Under the pieces are notes generated by a model. It had not been told where the DNA came from. It did no database searches and was given only the letters and a program-made list of their open reading frames with translations. This document shows, one piece after another, positions 18,174-27,042 of a stretch of 64,000 nucleotides of DNA. Location: positions 19,993-83,992 of the forward strand of contig CAZUXY010000011.1 of the NCBI GenBank assembly GCA_964624235.1, given 5' to 3'. Within the stretch, counting starts at the first letter, position 1. Each line of letters begins with the position of its first letter. Source of the stretch: CAZUXY01 sp964624235 (GTDB taxonomy: Bacteria; Spirochaetota; UBA4802; UBA5368). The translations under genes and the position numbers were made by a program.

Positions 18174-21100
18174 ATCGTTTCATAATTTCACGACTGGTGA
18201 AATCGGCAGCGGCTGTATTCCCCTTTCTGCTCATGGTGAGGATTGCGTGCCCATTGGTATCCGCGTCTGCCGCGGGCGATAACAGACTGGAAAAACATGA
18301 GGCCAGGCTGTTTGAATCCTTTATTAAAGGAGACAGCCGCGCTCTTTATGACAGTATTGAATCGCTTCTCCTCACCTATCCGGAGTCACCCGAATCCTCA
18401 TTGTACTTTTCAGACCTCATACGGCTAACGAATGTATGCGGAACCGGCCGTGTCAAGAACACCATCACGGCACTTATAAAGACATTGTCATCATCAACAT
18501 GTAATCACGGAAATCTCTACAGACTGGCGCTTATGCTTGAGATGGAAAAACTATTGTACCGCCACGAACCTGGGTCGGCTTCATCCTATACCAGGGAACT
18601 GAATCCCCTGCGCCAATGGCTGATCGCCGGCCACTATTTCCGGTACGGCGAAGGGGACATCTCGTATACCTATGAGCCGGAGATTATCAGGAATTTTGAG
18701 GGGTCTGGTCACGGCAGAAGAAGGATCATGATTACACGGGCAGACGGTTTTTTTTCCTCGGAACATTTCATCCATCCGCGTAAGGGTGTGTTCTATCTTG
18801 GTTCTTCGCTGCGCCCGACGGTCCCGATAAGGCTGAGAATATACTCCGATACCGCGTACGTCCTGTTTGTAAACGGACGGGAGGTTATGAAAAACATCAG
18901 GGGTGACGTTTTCCGGAACTTACGGGTGGTACGGGTGCATGCGGGAAAAGGGATCTCCATTATGATCAAGATCGATGCAACGGGACCGGGAAACCTCCGC
19001 GTGCTGGTAACCGGCGACGATGACCGTGTACTGGACCTGCGTGCAATTCCCGATCTTCGCTTCTTCGGAGAATGTGAAGTGGCCGAGATACTTGACTATC
19101 CCTATAGCGAATTCCTGAAAAGGGGGAAGAACAACGCCGGGGATGGATATTTCAGGCTGGCGAATTATTTTCATGAAAGAGAAAGCAGTGAGGCGATACG
19201 GTTCTATCGTCTCGCGCTGTCGCAAACGGGAAATATTCTGCATAAGTACCTTCTTTCACAATGCATGATAGAACTTAACCCCGACGGGAACACCTCCGCC
19301 GCGGCTCTTGAAGGGTGGAGGATGGTCAATGATATCGCCTTAAACAATCCGGGTTTTATTCCGGCCGCCCATAAACGGTTTCAGGCCCTGCTTGTACAGC
19401 AGAATTACCGTGATGCGTATGAACTGGGTATGCATATCGCCAAAAAGTCGCCGCGTTTTTTCAGGATGCGCAGTGATTTGCTGGGTCTTTTGTCACGCCT
19501 TAACTATGAACATGAATTTATAGAAGAACATGCCCGCGCAACAGCGGACTTCCCCCACTCCATGAGCCTAAAGACCGTCGCCGCTGAATACTATCATACA
19601 CGCGACCTGAACCAATGCGCCCGGTTGTGCCGGGAAATCCTTATGTCCGGTTTCGACCACAGGGCCTTCCAACTGCTGCTTTCGGTCCATCGCAGAAGGG
19701 GAGAATACCGGGAAGCACTTGAATTGATAAAATCCCGGGATGCCAACGACGATTACCGGAACGAGCGGATCGGGCTTCTGGTGCTGGATTCCAGGTTTGA
19801 CGATGCGCAAAACGAACTGTATGAGAATACCCTGGTACGGCAGAATCCCGCAGATTACCGGATGCTCGGCACCATCAGTTACCTTCAGAATGAGGATCCG
19901 TCGATGTACTGGGGGAAAATGATAGACATTGTCCCTTCCAGGTTTGATATAAAGGAACTGCTTGCCTTTCTCCGGAATAAAACCATCACGACGCCGTTTG
20001 ACGGGTTCCGTAAGGACGGGAGCAGGGAAATAATCAGGAAGTGGAAAGACACAACGGACGGTGACTTATCCTCAAGGGTACTCTATCGTGAATGGATAGT
20101 GCAGCTGACCGAAGACGGGGGAAGCAGGTTTTTTTGCGAAGAGCTTATCCATGTCAGAAACCAGAAGGGAGTGGAAAGATGGGGGGAGTATAAAGTACCG
20201 CTGCCTGGAACCCTGACACCGGTGAGGGTGCGGGTGTACCGTTCCGACGGCTACAGCGATTCGTATCGTCTTGAAAAAGTCAACCGTCATCATTACATTA
20301 CCATCTCAAACCTCGGCGCGGGTTCACTTTTGCATGTAGTATACTATCTGGACTATCCGTTTCCTCCCGCAAGCGGTTCGGGTTATTATACATCACCTTA
20401 TCTGCAGATCCAGCAGTACAACGAACCGCTTGATTATTTCAGCCTGAAAATCATTGTTCCGACAGCGGTCAGGCTCAATTTTCACACTTCGAAAGGATTG
20501 AAACTCAATGAAGTCAGGGACCGGCACATGACCGTATATAATGGGGAGTTGGAATCTCTTCCGTCGGTGAAGCCGGAACGGTATTCCGGCTCCCCTTTGA
20601 ATTATCTGCCGTTCATTGCTTTTTCATCGATGCGGGACACAAGGGATTTCATTATTTGGTATCGCGGATTGATCCACGGTAAAAACGACCTGGACGATAC
20701 GGCAGTCCGTAAGGAATACGGGACCGCTGACACGGACCGGCTTATCACCACGGTCTATACCCGCGTGACGAAAGACGTAGAGCTTATGGGTACGGTGCTG
20801 TATTATCCGGAGAAAGCGGGTGATATACTTTTCCGCAAGAGGGGCACCACCGAGGATAAAACCCTGCTGGCATGGTCGCTGCTCGACAGGCTCGGCATCC
20901 GTTCTTTTCTGGCATTTGCCAGAAAAACAGGACTGCCCGATCCCGGGAATTTTGTTTCTCCTGAAATCTATACCGATATACTCCTGCTGGTTCCCCTGGG
21001 TCCTGGAAAACCGTTATGGATGGACTTTTCCAATCCTGACAACGGCATCGGTGTGGTAGATGAATCCCTTGTAGACGGAAGCGCAACAGTGCTCGTCGGT

Positions 21101-21775
21101 GACGGTTTCGAACATGTCAAGATCGAACCCGGGCCGTTGAGCGGGACCTCGGAACACTATAACCTTTTTCTTGACGAAACCGGAAACGCGACAATAACGG
21201 GTAACGCCGGTTTCTACGGGTGTCAGGGCGCCTTCCGTAAACATTTCAAGGACCCCAGATACAGAGAAGAAATGATCAATCGGTATTTCGGTACTGTTGT
21301 GCCGTCGCTGTCGCTGGATGATTTCTCATTTCATGACATCCATTCGGTCACAGGCCCTTTCCAGATAAGGATGAAGGGTACGGGAGTGACCGTTGCCTCA
21401 TCGTTCGACGATATTCTCATCATTCAACCCATAATAGGGACCAGTGAGGTGTCACGATATATATTGTCAACGGAAAGGTACAGGCCTCTGCACATCAACA
21501 GTTCGATTCACGAGTCTTTCAGATGCAGCTATGCTCTACCCAATGCCTTTGTGAATTCACGTTACGTACGGGAACTGTGTCTGATACGTCCTTTCGGCTA
21601 CGCGCTTATAGGATTTTATAAACATCCCGGAAAGAGGATTCTTCATGTGACTAAAGAAATACACGTAAATAAAATAAGTATTGATCCCGCGGGGTATCGG
21701 GAGTTTCTTGATTTCTGCAGAATGATCCGTGCCGCGGAGCGGCATGACATAATGATAAAGGCGTCCGTTCCCTGA
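18170..21775 (+). CDS. Paralogue of the DUF3857/transglutaminase-like protein with a lost active site
   Basis: 1201 residues, overlapping the upstream gene by 4 bases. The order is the same: export segment (FPFLLMVRIACPLVSASAAG), beta-sandwich (LRIYSDTAYVLFVNGREVM), TPR-like helices, DUF3857-like region and a C-terminal domain equal in length to its neighbour. My alignment of GTTEDKTLLAWSLLDRLGI with the neighbour's GMGDCKDVTMLLISLLRECG places T894 where C917 should be. The histidine position (NHAI) is replaced by YTDI. So the protein looks like a pseudo-enzyme from an old tandem duplication. It may bind the same ligand or regulate its partner. There is no frameshift, so it appears to be maintained. 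Confidence 0.78.
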   Translation: MNRFIISRLVKSAAAVFPFLLMVRIACPLVSASAAGDNRLEKHEARLFESFIKGDSRALYDSIESLLLTYPESPESSLYFSDLIRLTNVCGTGRVKNTITALIKTLSSSTCNHGNLYRLALMLEMEKLLYRHEPGSASSYTRELNPLRQWLIAGHYFRYGEGDISYTYEPEIIRNFEGSGHGRRRIMITRADGFFSSEHFIHPRKGVFYLGSSLRPTVPIRLRIYSDTAYVLFVNGREVMKNIRGDVFRNLRVVRVHAGKGISIMIKIDATGPGNLRVLVTGDDDRVLDLRAIPDLRFFGECEVAEILDYPYSEFLKRGKNNAGDGYFRLANYFHERESSEAIRFYRLALSQTGNILHKYLLSQCMIELNPDGNTSAAALEGWRMVNDIALNNPGFIPAAHKRFQALLVQQNYRDAYELGMHIAKKSPRFFRMRSDLLGLLSRLNYEHEFIEEHARATADFPHSMSLKTVAAEYYHTRDLNQCARLCREILMSGFDHRAFQLLLSVHRRRGEYREALELIKSRDANDDYRNERIGLLVLDSRFDDAQNELYENTLVRQNPADYRMLGTISYLQNEDPSMYWGKMIDIVPSRFDIKELLAFLRNKTITTPFDGFRKDGSREIIRKWKDTTDGDLSSRVLYREWIVQLTEDGGSRFFCEELIHVRNQKGVERWGEYKVPLPGTLTPVRVRVYRSDGYSDSYRLEKVNRHHYITISNLGAGSLLHVVYYLDYPFPPASGSGYYTSPYLQIQQYNEPLDYFSLKIIVPTAVRLNFHTSKGLKLNEVRDRHMTVYNGELESLPSVKPERYSGSPLNYLPFIAFSSMRDTRDFIIWYRGLIHGKNDLDDTAVRKEYGTADTDRLITTVYTRVTKDVELMGTVLYYPEKAGDILFRKRGTTEDKTLLAWSLLDRLGIRSFLAFARKTGLPDPGNFVSPEIYTDILLLVPLGPGKPLWMDFSNPDNGIGVVDESLVDGSATVLVGDGFEHVKIEPGPLSGTSEHYNLFLDETGNATITGNAGFYGCQGAFRKHFKDPRYREEMINRYFGTVVPSLSLDDFSFHDIHSVTGPFQIRMKGTGVTVASSFDDILIIQPIIGTSEVSRYILSTERYRPLHINSSIHESFRCSYALPNAFVNSRYVRELCLIRPFGYALIGFYKHPGKRILHVTKEIHVNKISIDPAGYREFLDFCRMIRAAERHDIMIKASVP

Positions 21776-21799
21776 GGCGGACCGTAACAGGAAGAGACC

Positions 21800-22810
21800 A
21801 TGATAATCCATACCGTTGCCTATCCTCGCGCGGCGCTTATCGGAAATCCCTCCGACGGATATTTCGGCAAGACTATAGCGTTTACCTTCTCGAACTTCCA
21901 GGCGGACGTGCTTTTATATCAAACTCCCGAGCTGGAGATACTGCCCAACCAGATAGATCATTCTGTTTTTGAGGGTATTGAACACCTGGTCAGAGACGTG
22001 AAGACCTTTGGTTATTACGGAGGGATACGGCTGCTTAAAGCCGCGGTGAAGAAATTTTATGAATACTGCACCGGCAGGGGTATTGAACTGGACAACCGTA
22101 ACTTTACCATACGCTATAAAACAACCATACCCAACCGGCTGGGTCTGGCTGGTTCTAGCGCTATCATAACCGCCTGCATGCGGGCTCTGATGGCGTTTTA
22201 CTCCATAGAGATCCCAAAACCGGTACTGGCAAACCTGATACTATCGGTTGAAAAAGACGAGCTGGGTATCGCGGCGGGACTCCAGGACCGCGTCGCCATC
22301 GTCTACCAGGGGCTGGTGTATATGGATTTTGACCGTGCCGTAATGACGCGCCAGGGGTACGGAAGGTATGAAACCATGGACCAGTCTATGCTTCCTCCGC
22401 TCTATATCGCCTATAAGGCCGATCTTTCCGAGGGATCGGAAGTGGTACATAACACTCTCCGGTCGAGGTATGAAAAGGGTGACAGGGAAGTCCTTGCCGC
22501 CATAGAAAAGTGGAAGACTCTTACCGAACAGGTCAGGGAGGCTTTGGAGACCGGACGCGGGGGCGAGATCGGTAAGTATATGGACGAGAATTTTAACCTG
22601 CGCCGGCAGGTCACCTCAGTCAGCGGGGAGAACATGGAAATGGTTGAAACTGCGCGATCGGTCGGGGCTTCGGCGAAATTTACCGGTTCGGGCGGCGCCA
22701 TCATCGGCACTTATAAGGATGAATCCATGTACCGTAGTCTATCCACGGCCATGGATACCATTAATGTTACGGTAATAATGCCGGTCGTGGCTCCGCCCGA
22801 AGGAGTATAA
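21800..22810 (+). CDS. GHMP-family sugar kinase, glucuronokinase-like
   Basis: 336 residues. GHMP motifs are visible: an N-terminal substrate loop ALIGNPSDGYFGK, the ATP loop IPNRLGLAGSSAI (about 110-122) and motif 3 KFTGSGGAIIG. The opening YPRAALIGNPSDGYFGKT and the KDELGIAAGLQDRVA segment resemble plant and bacterial glucuronokinases, which make glucuronate-1-phosphate with ATP. Other sugar-1-kinases of the superfamily are possible. It is 4 bases before a UTP-sugar-1-phosphate uridylyltransferase, so the two could convert a free sugar into a UDP-sugar in the cytoplasm. Confidence 0.8.
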   Translation: MIIHTVAYPRAALIGNPSDGYFGKTIAFTFSNFQADVLLYQTPELEILPNQIDHSVFEGIEHLVRDVKTFGYYGGIRLLKAAVKKFYEYCTGRGIELDNRNFTIRYKTTIPNRLGLAGSSAIITACMRALMAFYSIEIPKPVLANLILSVEKDELGIAAGLQDRVAIVYQGLVYMDFDRAVMTRQGYGRYETMDQSMLPPLYIAYKADLSEGSEVVHNTLRSRYEKGDREVLAAIEKWKTLTEQVREALETGRGGEIGKYMDENFNLRRQVTSVSGENMEMVETARSVGASAKFTGSGGAIIGTYKDESMYRSLSTAMDTINVTVIMPVVAPPEGV

Positions 22811-22814
22811 GGAT

Positions 22815-23693
22815 ATGATACGAAAAGCGGTAATTCCGGCGGCGGGGCTGGGTACCAGGTTTTTTCCTGCCACCAAGGCCGTGCCCAAAGAGATGCTTCC
22901 CATTGTCGATACGCCGACCATACAGTTCGTGGTGGAGGAAGCGCTGCAATCGGGGATCAGCGATATTCTGATCGTTTCGGGCCCCGCCAAACGTGCTATT
23001 GAAGAGCATTTCGGATGCAGCCCGGCGCTGGAACTTTCGTTGTTGTCAAAGGGAAAGAGCGAAGACCTCGCAACCCTGAGAAACATAGTGCCCGCTGCCC
23101 GAATACATTTTATCTGGCAAAGAGAACCGAGAGGCCTGGGAGACGCGATATTATGCGCAAGGGACTATACAGGAAACGAACCTTTTGCGGTTCTGCTGGG
23201 GGACACCATTGTGGAATCGGCATCAGAAAAACCGGTAACGGCGCAGCTATCAGAACTGTACTGCCGTCACAAACGTCCCGTTATAGCCCTGGAAGAAGTA
23301 GCCAGGGGAAGAATAAGCAAATACGGGATCGTATCGGGAAGAGAAATAGAACCGGGGGTAGTGCGTATTGAAGGGCTTGTAGAGAAACCTTTACCCTCCG
23401 ACGCCCCTTCAAACCTCGCCGTTGCGAGCCGTTACATACTTACCCCTGAAGTATATTCGTATCTGCAAGACGCCACGCCCGGGAAAAACAATGAGATCCA
23501 GCTCACCGATTCCCTCAACGCAATGGCCCGTACCGCGCCCCTGTACGGTTTAAGGTTCCACGGCACCCGGTATGACATCGGCAACAAGACGGATTACCTT
23601 AAAACATCACTGCATTTCGCGCTGAAGAGGGGGGACATGAAAAAGGAAATGGCCGACTTCATAAAAAAAATGGCGCGGGAAATTGATGATTAA
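22815..23693 (+). CDS. galU: UTP-glucose-1-phosphate uridylyltransferase (GalU type)
   Basis: 292 residues. The nucleotidyltransferase signature AVIPAAGLGTRFFPATKAVPKEMLPIVD is at the start, with VEKP and KNEIQLTDSL further on; these identify the GalU family. It makes UDP-glucose (or a related UDP-sugar) from UTP and a sugar-1-phosphate. The upstream kinase suggests that a UDP-uronate could be the true product, but the sequence alone does not decide. The stop codon region is shared with a convergent small membrane gene. Confidence 0.93.
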   Translation: MIRKAVIPAAGLGTRFFPATKAVPKEMLPIVDTPTIQFVVEEALQSGISDILIVSGPAKRAIEEHFGCSPALELSLLSKGKSEDLATLRNIVPAARIHFIWQREPRGLGDAILCARDYTGNEPFAVLLGDTIVESASEKPVTAQLSELYCRHKRPVIALEEVARGRISKYGIVSGREIEPGVVRIEGLVEKPLPSDAPSNLAVASRYILTPEVYSYLQDATPGKNNEIQLTDSLNAMARTAPLYGLRFHGTRYDIGNKTDYLKTSLHFALKRGDMKKEMADFIKKMAREIDD

Positions 23694-23935
23694 GAGTGTA
23701 CCACCACCTGTGATATGATGAACCAGATGAAAAAGCCGATTATCATGATTCCCCACAACGATACGATCATTAAGGCTATCCCCGGGTTTCTTTTTACCCA
23801 TTGATAGATCCATGATTCCCGGTATTCCATCAGAATGGTAAGAACGGTCATTGAAGCGGTTTTTTTTGAGGATCTTTTTTTACTTTTTGGACGGTCAACA
23901 GCGCTTTGCGGTTTAATGACGGGGGATTCATTCAT
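23690..23935 (-). CDS. Small single-span membrane protein, unknown
   Basis: 81 residues. A basic, serine/lysine-rich N-terminus is followed by one hydrophobic segment (IALMIVSLWGIMIIGFFIWFII) near the C-terminus, so it is probably an inner-membrane protein with a short outside tail. AAGGAAA precedes the ATG. It converges on galU and shares its stop region. I do not recognise a family. Confidence 0.55.
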   Translation of the reverse strand: MNESPVIKPQSAVDRPKSKKRSSKKTASMTVLTILMEYRESWIYQWVKRNPGIALMIVSLWGIMIIGFFIWFIISQVVVHS

Positions 23936-24025
23936 GGAGTGATTTCCTTACAGAATAGCGTTGCTGTCACAGCACGGTGGCACCCATACCATGCTGATCA
24001 ATATTAGAGATGGAAATAGGCATTG

Positions 24026-24074
24026 TCAAACTATATTTGTTTTTTTAATAATTATTAAAATTGGAATAGTTTGA
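24026..24074. repeat. 9-bp perfect inverted repeat upstream of nikR
   Basis: TCAAACTAT at 24026-24034 and ATAGTTTGA at 24066-24074 are perfect inverted copies separated by 31 bases of A/T-rich sequence, just upstream of the nikR promoter. The spacing is longer than in known NikR operators, so binding by NikR is only a possibility. Confidence 0.5.
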
Positions 24075-24091
24075 TATGTCCTGTTGAAGAC

Positions 24092-24119
24092 TTGACAATC
24101 ATTAAAATTAGTTTACTGT
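24092..24119 (+). promoter_or_regulatory. Candidate nikR promoter
   Basis: TTGACA at 24092-24097, spacer 16, TACTGT at 24114-24119. The predicted start of transcription is ~10 bases before the nikR start codon at 24139, so the leader would be very short. Confidence 0.4.
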
Positions 24120-24138
24120 GTATTGCAGGGGTTTAATC

Positions 24139-24558
24139 ATGAACAATATAATCCGTTTCGGCGTTTCAATAGATGAAAAACTGCTTACCCGTTTTGATGG
24201 TTTGATCTCTGAAAAAGGGTACGTAAACCGCTCCGAAGCGATCAGGGACCTTATTCGCGACATGCTGGTAAGGGAAGAAACGGCAAAACCCGATACCGAA
24301 GTCATCGGTACGCTTACCCTGATATACAGTCATGAAGTTCGGGAAATTTCAGATAGACTGAACGATGTGCAGCATCACAATTACCAGAATATAGTATCTA
24401 CGGTGCATGTCCATCTCGACGAACACAACTGCCTTGAGGTGCTCTTACTCCGCGGCAGTGCGGAGGTGGTCAAAAAAATCGCCGATAACCTCCTTTCGAT
24501 AAAAAACGTACGGCACGGCAAGCTGACTGTAACGACTACGGGCACACATCTTCCATGA
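24139..24558 (+). CDS. nikR: Nickel-responsive regulator NikR
   Basis: 139 residues from ATG 24139, which has a CAGGGG site 7 bases upstream. A ribbon-helix-helix DNA-binding domain (IIRFGVSIDEKLLTRFD, NRSEAIRDLIRD) is followed by an ACT-like metal domain. The high-affinity nickel ligands line up with the known set (H76, H87, H89, C95 in E. coli) at H79, H90, H92 and C98, in HHNYQNIVSTVHVHLDEHNC. NikR represses nickel uptake when nickel is bound. A [NiFe] hydrogenase locus lies ~32 kb away in the same window, a natural user of nickel. Confidence 0.95.
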   Translation: MNNIIRFGVSIDEKLLTRFDGLISEKGYVNRSEAIRDLIRDMLVREETAKPDTEVIGTLTLIYSHEVREISDRLNDVQHHNYQNIVSTVHVHLDEHNCLEVLLLRGSAEVVKKIADNLLSIKNVRHGKLTVTTTGTHLP

Positions 24559-24686
24559 CGCTCCCTGACGAATAATCGTCAAAAAATAAAAGTACTCAAG
24601 TATTAATAGCCCCGCACCGATAAATAGATCAAGGGGAACTATGCCCTTTTTCCGCGGGCATGGTTATACAAGTCTGGAGCAAAGGG

Positions 24687-25691
24687 ATGTGTTCCACCGG
24701 AACAACAGGGATGTTGCAGTCGCTTAAGCCACTGGCGGCCGTGTTAACGGTTCTTTCCCTTTTTTGCGCGCCTCCGGGTGCGGGAATCATCAAGAGGGAC
24801 GGGATGATACCCCATGACCGAACAGGCAACCAGGAGGATCGGGGAAAAACACTGCGGTTTACCTGGGACCCCGACCCGCGAAGCGAACGGAATAAACCTG
24901 TCGAGTACAGAGAAAGCGAATCTCATTCATTTAAAGAGAAAAAAGAACAGGAATCTCTGAACGCTGGCAGGTATGGCACCGATGAATCCACGGTTGTGGA
25001 TCAGAATAATATAAACTTACCAGACAGACGCAAGAAACAGAAGAATATCGGTTCGACAAAGAGCATGAGGGAGGGTGATATTAATCAACGCCCCTCAGAA
25101 CCTCTTGTCGTAAAGAAATTTCTGCGCTATAAAGTAAAAAGCGGTGATACCCTTTACAGAATTTCGCGTAAATATAATTGCACCCCGGATGAATTATGCC
25201 TTCTCAACCATCTAAAGAAAACAGATACACTGCTGAAAGGAACAATGCTCAACATACCCCGCGCCGATTTCGTCGTAACACGTGAAAAAAAGCGTGGCGA
25301 GAAAGCACACACTGAAACAAAAAACGAACGTCTGAGTTTTTCCTGGCCGGTGAAAAATATACTGCAGGTACGCAGGGACGGCGGCAGCGGCGTTAAACCG
25401 ATCGGCGTCGAAATTACCGGCCGGCAGGGGTCATCGGTGGTATCGGCCGCGCAGGGAGTGGTTAAAAAAGTAGGTGAAATGCGCGGTTACGGAAAGTACA
25501 TCATCATTTCCCATGCACAGCGTTATATCACCGTGTATGCCAGTGTAAAAGACATCATGGTCTCAGAAGGGGAAAAGGTTTCAAGGGGTTCGATCATCGC
25601 CCGCGTCGATGCGGACCGCAGAATCATATTCCAGATCGGCCGTTCGGGCAAACCTGTAGATCCACTTCGGCTGCTTCCCGACAGGGGTTGA
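24687..25691 (+). CDS. LysM protein with degenerate M23 domain (amidase-activator-like)
   Basis: The start at 24687 is preferred because GGAG lies 7 bases upstream. An export segment follows (LAAVLTVLSLFC). The ~334-residue protein has a Ser/Lys-rich linker, a LysM peptidoglycan-binding motif (RYKVKSGDTLYRISRKYNC ... LLKGTMLNIP) and a C-terminal LytM/M23 fold (GVVKKVGEMRGYGKYIIISH, YITVYASVKDIMVSEGEKVS). The metal ligands of active M23 enzymes are lost: the final HxH reads IIFQI. Proteins of this build (NlpD/EnvC type) activate cell-wall amidases rather than cut the wall themselves, and that is my preferred reading. Confidence 0.82.
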   Translation: MCSTGTTGMLQSLKPLAAVLTVLSLFCAPPGAGIIKRDGMIPHDRTGNQEDRGKTLRFTWDPDPRSERNKPVEYRESESHSFKEKKEQESLNAGRYGTDESTVVDQNNINLPDRRKKQKNIGSTKSMREGDINQRPSEPLVVKKFLRYKVKSGDTLYRISRKYNCTPDELCLLNHLKKTDTLLKGTMLNIPRADFVVTREKKRGEKAHTETKNERLSFSWPVKNILQVRRDGGSGVKPIGVEITGRQGSSVVSAAQGVVKKVGEMRGYGKYIIISHAQRYITVYASVKDIMVSEGEKVSRGSIIARVDADRRIIFQIGRSGKPVDPLRLLPDRG

Positions 25692-26042
25692 GACCGTTCT
25701 CCGCCCTTGATTTATTTTTAATTCTTATGGGCACCTCTAAAAATTAGAATTTTCCTGAATACCATTATTAAAAATTCTGATTTTATCCTTGGTATGTGCC
25801 CACATGGGTACAACCAAAATGTAATAATTAGAGGTTCCCTTATATGATATATCATTGAGTTGCCGGGCGGAAAGCGCTTTGATACGGTTGATATACGTTT
25901 ACTTGTCGAGGATTGAACACACAAGAAGTCGGTGCGCCCCTGGTCGGTACAATGAAGTGTAGAATTAACGGGTGCAGAAGATTGAACATCCAGGCTGGCA
26001 GGTTTAAAAAAGCGAGTGTTGGTCAGTAGCCCCGGGGGATCA
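25692..26042. other. Intergenic stretch with MITE-like element
   Basis: 351 bases with no convincing gene on either strand. The first half holds the 111-bp inverted-repeat element at 25729-25839. I see nothing recognisable in 25844-26042. Confidence 0.5.
25729..25839. mobile_element. MITE-like element, 111 bp, with target-site duplication
   Basis: The left end GGGCACCTCTAAAAATTA (25729-25746) and the right end TAATAATTAGAGGTTCCC (25822-25839) are imperfect terminal inverted repeats. The element is flanked by TTAT at 25725-25728 and TTAT at 25840-25843, a 4-bp direct repeat as left by transposition. It is too short to encode a transposase and would need one in trans. Confidence 0.7.
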
Positions 26043-26760
26043 CTATTTAAAAAAACCTTTTGAACGCAGAATACATATCACCGACTGGGAAATTTCCACA
26101 GGGCTGACGCGCGCGATATTGAAGGTAATATCATACATGGCCGGATTTCTTGCATCAAATTTAACGTACTGTGTCAGGAAATCATGCCGTTCCTGGTCCN
26201 NNNNNNNNNATCTTTTCGGCTTCCAGCCGGTTCCTGATTTTGTTCAGCTCCATTATTTTCTGAATACGGTAATTAAGCGGTGCCACCAGTTTCAGGTGGA
26301 TTCCGTATTTCAAGGACCTGGTTATCTCAACACCCGCGCGACCGATTATGATCGCCCTGCCGTGAATCGAGAGACTGCGTATGGTTCTTACCAGTTTCTG
26401 ATAGACGCTGACCTGCGGGGGATAGCCCGTCAGTACCGATCTCCAGAATTCATTTATCTCCTCACGCCGTCTGGTATCTATGGTTTCGATGAGCATCTGG
26501 GAGACTTTATGATCCTCTTCAATTTTTTTCAAAAGGTCACGGTCGTAATACCGCCAGACATCGGTGTTCTCGTAGTTGTTGAGTTCATCTTCGAGTACAC
26601 ATGCCGTTTCAGTTGCGTTGCATCCATATTCCCGTGAAATCGTCAGGAAGGGACGAGGCACTTCCGTCCTGGTCTCCAGCACCTTCAGCGATTGTTCCCA
26701 AAGTCTGACCTGCTTCTGAATGCTTTTTTCAAGGGTGGAACTTTTGAAATAACTGGCCAT
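26043..26760 (-). CDS. Cytidylate kinase-like protein, interrupted by an assembly gap
   Basis: The N-terminal part (start 26760) reads PFLTISREYGCNATETACVLED, the P-loop-like opening of the cytidylate-kinase-like family, with VIGRAGVEITRS further on as IIIGRAGVEI. Ten N at 26200-26209 then interrupt the gene. Beyond the gap the minus strand continues in another frame with RHDFLTQYVKFDARNPAMYD, then ITFNIARVSPVEISQSVI and a stop at 26043-26045, the expected end of the family. The frame change is due to the arbitrary gap length, so the gene is probably intact in the organism. Such proteins are annotated as nucleoside or dephospho-CoA-like kinases; the substrate is unknown. Confidence 0.72.
26200..26209. 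other. Assembly gap (10 N)
   Basis: Ten undetermined bases inside the cytidylate-kinase-like gene; their true number is unknown. Confidence 0.99.
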
Positions 26761-27042
26761 GGCGCAACTCCTCAGTAGGATAGTTTCTGTTAAAGGCCGG
26801 TGGGACAGTGATGAGTATTATTATCACTTATCGTGTTTTACCAATTTAAGGGTTTCACACCAGTCAAACACAGCGCTTTATAACCAAACAAGGTACATTG
26901 TTAATGTGTGGGTGTAATCCCTCTAAGGATGGGTCAATAGTGTTGACTGCGCTCCATAAATCAATTATTTTCTCCTGCCGGAGTTTTAAAAATACGCGAA
27001 TGGAACGGGTATTGCATTTGATACAGCAGGCGGGTTCGTCCG

